A stretch of DNA of 64,000 nt, from contig OY821745.1 in NCBI GenBank assembly GCA_963682055.1, positions 16,437,501 through 16,501,500 of the forward strand. Direction: 5' to 3'. This document shows, piece after piece, positions 58,398 through 64,000 of the stretch (positions within the stretch are counted from its first letter, which is position 1; each line of letters opens with the position of its first letter). Under the pieces are notes generated by a model. The model was not told the DNA's origin, did not search any database, and saw nothing but the letters and a program-made list of their open reading frames with translations. A program made the position numbers and the translations under genes. The stretch comes from Primula veris. Lineage: Eukaryota; Streptophyta; Magnoliopsida; Ericales; Primulaceae.

Positions 58398-59426
58398 TAG
58401 GGATGGCAGAATTTCGGATTTTGACCCGACCCGACCCGGTACGGGTTGGATAAAAGTGCAGGATTATTTGGGTCGGGTTGGATTGGGTTACTTTGCACTT
58501 TTGTGCAAGTTAGAAATAAGTTCATATTCATATAGGTACCACTTTTTAATTATTTATTTTATTTACCAAAAGCCATACACATCATAAAAAATGGAAAAAA
58601 AACAAATAAAATTATATAAAATGCAAAAAATCACAAAAAATGAAAAAAAAATAAAAAAAAATCACAAAAAAATTATAAAAAATGAAAAAATCACAAATAA
58701 TCACAAAATTTTAAAAAAATTACAAAAAAAATTATAAAAAATTATAAAAAATGAAAAAAATCACAAAATATTATAAAAATGAAAAAAATCACATAAAATT
58801 ACAAAAAATGAAAAAAATCACAAAAAATCACAAAAAATCACAAAAAAATAAAAAAAATTCACAAATTTTTAAAAAAATTACAAAAAAAAATAAAAAAACT
58901 ATTTTTTTGGGCTTGTAGAAAAATAAAATATATATATTATATTTTGGTTTGTATGACAATTTAGTAAATAAACTAAATAATTAAAAAGTGGTACCTATGA
59001 GGAATGTGAACTTTCAACGATAAAATATTAAAAGAGACTCATTCACCAAATTAATTAGTCATCTCTCTTGTATACTAACTTTCTCTCTCTCTATATATAT
59101 ATATATCATTATTTTATTTTAACTTTTTTTTTTTTGTCAGTTTTTTTTCTTTTATTTTTTTGGATATTGTTGTAAAGAATAATTTAGATTATTATAAATT
59201 TTTACCAGGTAAATATGAAAAATTTGAAAAAAATAAGATTTTTAGGCTTTTCTAATTTGATTAAATGGTTATTGTTAGATGCTTAATAATGGTTTGCACT
59301 TATTTGGCTTATAAAAAAAATTCCGGATCAAACGGGTCGGGTATAAACGGGTCGGGTCGGGTTATGTGCGGATTGATGTGCGGGTCGGGTCGGGTTTCGA
59401 GAAACCCGGCCCAATTGCCATCCCTA
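58398..59426. mobile_element. Non-autonomous hAT-type element, 1029 bp
   Basis: TIRs TAGGGATGGCA and TGCCATCCCTA with the 8-bp duplication ACAATGAC at 58390-58397 and 59427-59434. The subterminal ends are full of GGGTCGGGT/ACCCGACCC motifs. The middle (about 58590-58900) is an AAAAATCACAAAAAATG low-complexity tract, bracketed by an inverted pair ATAGGTACCACTTTTTAATT (about 58538) and AATTAAAAAGTGGTACCTAT (about 58979). No transposase. Confidence 0.93.
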
Positions 59427-59583
59427 ACAATGACCACTAATCAGCTCAACTAAACGAGTCATCAAAAGTAGCAATCATTTCCTCAAACGAAGGAACAGAT
59501 CAACAAAATTACAGGCTCAAAGTATGATTCATTTTGATATTTCTCCAAAGAAGAATACACTAATTGTTTTCTTTCCCGAGGCT

Positions 59584-62500
59584 TTAGATATCTAAAGGGT
59601 CAAATGGTACTCGTACAAACAACTGACCATGAAGCGTCACCACTGCAGAAGTCTGATGAGGATCGATCCTAGAAGGTAAGCTCACAACCTACAAAAATAA
59701 CCCAATTTTTTTCATATCATACAAGGTTGCATAACAAAGACGCAGAACAAATAATAACGCCAGTAGCTATACCATTCAATTAAGTAATTTCTAAATGGTG
59801 AAATGGCCCATTAAGGTTAACTAGCCTTAATGCGAACATATTTTGCTATTTTATCTAGAATTTTTTGTACTTACAAGATTAAGGTAATACTTGGTAGTGG
59901 GACGAAAAGGTTATACTTGTTTAAATCATCAGAACCTCCTCAAATAAAACAACAGATTTCACCCCTAATCCATTTTTTTCTATTTCTTTCCTTTTGGGAA
60001 CTAGCTCCCGCCCTAGTTTCTTTTTGCGCGGGCAAGCATAAGCATCAGATAGAGCTAAACAGCCACAATTGGAAGCTCTAGTAGCACAGTCAAAAAAATA
60101 TCAAAACAACCACCATTGCAGGCACTTCGAACCTATAAGAAATGGCTAAAAATTGGACCAAGTAATCATCCTTTCTCAAACAATTCGGAGATAAATTTAT
60201 GCTTAAACTCCAACAATTGCAAGTTAATCAAATTTTGCAAAGACTCTGCCTCGTTAACAAATGCTGGTAAATACAAAGCAAACAGACAATAGATTTCGAT
60301 AATATTTATTGGGTACATAAAACAAGCCGAAAAGACGAGTAATATTCAAAGGAAGACTACTTGGAAGAGCCTCTAAAGCTTCAAGGAGAGAGAAAGAGAT
60401 TAAACATACCTTTCTGAAGGGAGTAACACCCCACGGGTTGTCCAACTGGTCTGGTTGACCAGATATAACCAAGCGCCCAACTGCATCTGACTGGACCCTC
60501 ACCTAATTTATTTAAGAAATGAAATTTTCTTGCTTAGACAAATGTGAATGAACCACTCTCTGTTAATGTAGTCAATAGCCATAACAACTGAACTAGAAGC
60601 ATCGAGCAACCTATAAATTGAAGTTAAACATCGAAAGAAATACAAGAGAATGGTGAATTCATTATGGCAACATAGATCTATTTCAATATTTATATATGAA
60701 TAGACAACACAATGGGAAAAAGTTAAATGGCCGTGAACCCAACTATGCGAGAAAAGTGCTTTTTACATTTGTGTTACGGTCTGGTACGACGTATGGAGCG
60801 GAACGCAATGATTCTAACAATGGCATATTCTATTGTTTAAAAAAAACAAAAAATACTAATAAAATGCAATGACTGGCTTTCATGCCTCTATAACCGTGGA
60901 GCTAAGAGATATGGATTTAAGATCCATCGGCAAGTGCACTTGTGATCACTCGAGCAGGATAATTCTCTACTTGAGTGGGAACTTTTCAATTACACCGACT
61001 CATAAGGAATTCTATGTCAAAATATTTTAAGCAGGATGCAAGAATTTCCATTTAAATCCTAAGCCTAGGCCTCCTTCCCATACCCAATGGAGAATAATCT
61101 TCCCACACAAACTCTACTTCAATATATTCTCACTTTTAGTTTCATCTCACTAACTAGAGGTTTAGAGGAAGCTTGTAATATACCCTCAACTTTGGAACTC
61201 TTAAGGCAATTCAAGCAGTAGGTTAAGAAGTTAATAAGTGCCATGTAAGTGAAGAGTTGAGAAAAGCTGCTAAAGTGTCTTCGGAAAAACTGAAGCATCT
61301 AAAACTTTAATACGCAAATACGGGCATCAACGGAACTTCCACATGAGTATTATGGGTTTTGAGCTTAGAGTTCGGTAGAGTATCAAGGGAATTGTCTCAA
61401 TCTGATTCAAAGAGCATTTAATAATTAGGGAATACAGCTTCAGTCACATATTCACAAGAATGTAGCAACAATAAGAAGCTACAGATAAATAGCTCGGCTA
61501 TAAAAGACTTCAACTGACCTCCTCACGCAGAAGCCCTGGTATCAAAGCATATACCTCAAAGCAATCTTTCTGCAAAGACAACATTTTGGATGAAATTAGA
61601 TTCAAAGGGGATAAACTGATGGAAAAAAAACTATAACCCGAGACACTGATAATAGTGAAAAGGAAAAAGTAAAAAAAAACATACGGTTCTTTGCACGTTG
61701 ACTTTTACCCAATCAGCAGGGTGTCCAATATCAACAACATCTGCTTCAGATCTGCCAAAGAAAGAAAAAAAGGGAGCACTTAGGTGAATCAACATTGGTT
61801 TTCGAATTTAGATATTGGTCCTGCTCCTGAATAATGAATGAGTCAATGACCATTTAACCATTGAGCAGTGTTTTACAAAAATGAAATAACTAGATACGAT
61901 TTCCTCTTGTTCTTAGTTTAATATCTCATTTTATATCAGGGAATGACCCCAAAAAGAACAAAGTTTGATGATCTGGAACCAAGTATTCTTTACATATGCA
62001 TGGAGTTTTTAGTAACTATTTTTTTTCCATTCATTTAAGTACACTGATAATTTTCTTTTGCAATTGATCAGAAAAAAACGAGAAATTATTTCACTTATAT
62101 TTTAAAACGTAAATGGTTTATTGTCTACTGTGTTAGTTAAAAAGACATATTAAGTATGACATGAGTGAATATGTTTTGTTTACTTTTACAGCGAACCAAT
62201 GCGATATGCCGAAAAAGAATCATAAAAATACAATCTATATGATAATAGTTGATCTTAACTGCGGATCTGATGTTTTCATATGTACAACTTTTACAGCACG
62301 CTCAATAGCAGATGGCATTTTACGCTTTAGTAGACCTGAAAATTGTTCAATAACTTAGTCAATTATGTCAGAGTAATAAGAAGAGGCAAAATTACCTTGA
62401 GAGAAAAATGATATATAGACTTAGTTGACTTGAGAAACATTACCAATGCTTTTCAGCGGCTTCTCACACCTTGGACTAGAAGGTGAGATTTTATCCTACA

Positions 62501-63373
62501 AAAGTGAAGTATAATGACAAGGAATCAAAGAAGTTGGCATAATTCCACATTTTAATGACCTCCATTTATGCCACAAACCTTTAAGGGAGAGTCACCAACT
62601 TCACCGTTACCAAGAAGACGAGAATGCCAACCCTGCATAGCACGAGATGCAGCATCTCTTCTTAGCCTGCCTGATCCTACAGCTTGTAACTGCATACATT
62701 AAAAAGATACGTAAATAAAGGACTAAATGAAAACATCTAAATCACATTGTAATATATCATTGTGGTACTTGAACAACAAATGAAACAACAAAATAAAAGG
62801 GAAAACAGCAAGAAAAGAGATTTGCCATTGTGACTTTCAAATACACGAAAGAGTAACTTACTGGGGTGCCGACACCTATATGTTCTGGAGTAGGCAATTC
62901 AGTGTAAGGGAGCTCGCCGCAGCGTAATTTATGCTTTTCATATTCAAGTAATGCCTTCAATAATTAAAATAAGTTAATTGTAACTCATGGAGAAGTTACT
63001 GATAAGGCAGCGACAGCCCTAAAAATCGTGCACTCTATATACATGAAAAGAAATGAGAATATAGAGCGAGTAAAAATGCAACAAATATAGAATTAACATG
63101 CACTCTATATACAACAAATCTAATGAGTGAGTAAAAATGCAGCCCCTTAGTGATATATCTTCACTAATATCCCAGGAAAAGGACAAAGCAATGAACAATG
63201 TAAAAAAAACAGAAGTAAAACTTCCAAGAACAGCAACTAAAACCATGATGCCGTACCAGTGAAAACTAATCATATAAAAGAAAGTGCAAGTGAAAGTAAA
63301 TAGCCAGGAGACAGGAGCATAAACAACCTTTTCATAGAAAGACCGGAAAGTCCATGAGACAGTAGTACATGTC
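59584..63373 (-). CDS. ARID/HSP20-like domain protein (plant ARID5/ARID6 type), 3' nine exons; 5' part beyond the window
   Basis: Exons in transcript order: 63373-63328, 62954-62862, 62689-62579, 62495-62444, 62335-62260, 61751-61685, 61569-61519, 60502-60410, 59688-59584; all GT-AG and phase-consistent. The first exon (TCTTVSWTFRSFYEK) with ALLEYEKHK is the end of the AT-rich DNA-binding ARID domain. GRLRRDAASRAMQGWHSRLL follows, then a Lys-rich linker. The C-terminal alpha-crystallin/HSP20-like domain contains ADWVKVNVQRT, KDCFEVYALIPGLLREE, GRLVISGQPDQLDNPWGVTP and VVTLHGQLFVRVPF, and ends LDI-stop. In Arabidopsis, proteins of this type act in nuclear chromatin complexes. The exons encoding the start and the front of the ARID domain should lie right of 63373. 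Confidence 0.92.
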
Positions 63374-64000
63374 CTGCATATATAAAAACATGGAAAAGTC
63401 TGACATGGTCAACAAGAGGGAATAGTAGTAAAATAGACACAGCAACTTGAATCACTAAATTTACAAATAGACATTTTGTACCAAGGTAGCACCTAAAGAA
63501 GCAATGTGTACTTATTGGGCCCAGGTCGCAAGAGGAACAAACATATATCTAGTTCAATAAAACCATCAGCATGACAAGAACTTCGTGCACAGGGAGCTTG
63601 ATGCGATGGGTTTGCCCTTTATGACAAGAACTTTATATGTAATGACTATCAAAATAACTGAAAGATCCTATACTGTTCCTAAATTATTGAGTCCCTAGTC
63701 CTATCCCAATTCATGCAAAAGAAGAATTTGTCACCTTTAACATCAGAATAAGAATTACTTTCAAAAACAGAAGAATCTAATTTTTTTTAAAGAAAACGAC
63801 TTTTCCTACGCTCCAGAAACAGAGATCTATAACCTTTTGTTAAATAGCACCATAGACCATGACGAAGCAGATGAAGATTTACAGAAATGGCAATCATCAA
63901 GGACTTGGTAAAGAATAAATCTCAATTCTATCATCTTACTATGTCTTTTCAGCAATGGGACGTTGATTTTTTTTTATAAATATAATTTTGTATGCAAATG
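63374..64000 (-). other. Probable intron of the ARID gene
   Basis: No further exon matching the ARID domain front could be found up to the window end. AT-rich, with intron-like composition. Confidence 0.5.

Noticed and set aside
59830..60081. 83-codon plus-strand frame
   Set aside because: Lies in an intron of the minus-strand ARID gene and has no protein features.
1..64000. CRISPR arrays, bacterial operons, tRNA or rRNA genes
   Set aside because: The window is plant nuclear DNA; no such structures were recognised. The only tRNA-like signals are retrotransposon primer sites.

Overview
This is nuclear DNA of a flowering plant, most likely a eudicot. The evidence is plant-type LTR retrotransposons primed by initiator-Met tRNA, MITE-type elements, and two intron-containing plant genes at the right end. 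I cannot name the species.

Layout. (1) 1-3028: the 5' part of a Sirevirus-type Ty1/copia element (copy A, minus strand), cut by the window edge and inserted into what looks like the 3' end of another LTR element, which has two small coiled-coil ORFs and a possible LTR (3029-4803). (2) 4804-11042: no host gene; an 11-bp minisatellite, a dispersed repeat and a decayed copia gag. (3) 11043-16163: a complete but dead Tork/TNT1-like copia with TSD ATGTA and a foreign insert of about 270 bp in its RNase H region. (4) 16164-20480: gene-free, with a tandem repeat and a CACTA-type MITE. (5) 20481-39797: an old Ty3/gypsy chromovirus (TSD TGTCA) whose single frame is broken only by nonsense codons. Its 3' LTR is split by a very young, complete Sirevirus (copy B, 29768-39321, TSD GTTAT, one LTR mismatch seen) with intact gag, pol and a third ORF. 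(6) 41120-46057: a CACTA-type MITE, then a complete but frameshifted Mutator-like element with 196-bp inverted repeats and a transposase-OTU protease fusion. (7) 46058-48800: tandem repeats, a long foldback and a 797-bp inverted-repeat element ending about 105 bp before the HMGR start codon. (8) 48807-53706: HMG-CoA reductase, five exons, with an extra first intron made of duplicated exon 1 and intron material. (9) 53707-59426: MITEs and a complete hAT-type element (TSD ACAATGAC). (10) 59584-63373: nine 3' exons of an ARID/HSP20-like chromatin gene on the minus strand, whose 5' part lies beyond the window.

Only HMGR (mevalonate pathway, ER membrane) and the ARID gene (nuclear) look like working host genes. 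The most notable points are the intact young Sirevirus with its extra ORF and repeated CGATCG-core motifs, the splice-like gag-pol junction, the transposase-OTU fusion, the paired antisense mini-genes with their own TATA boxes, and the rebuilt first intron of HMGR.
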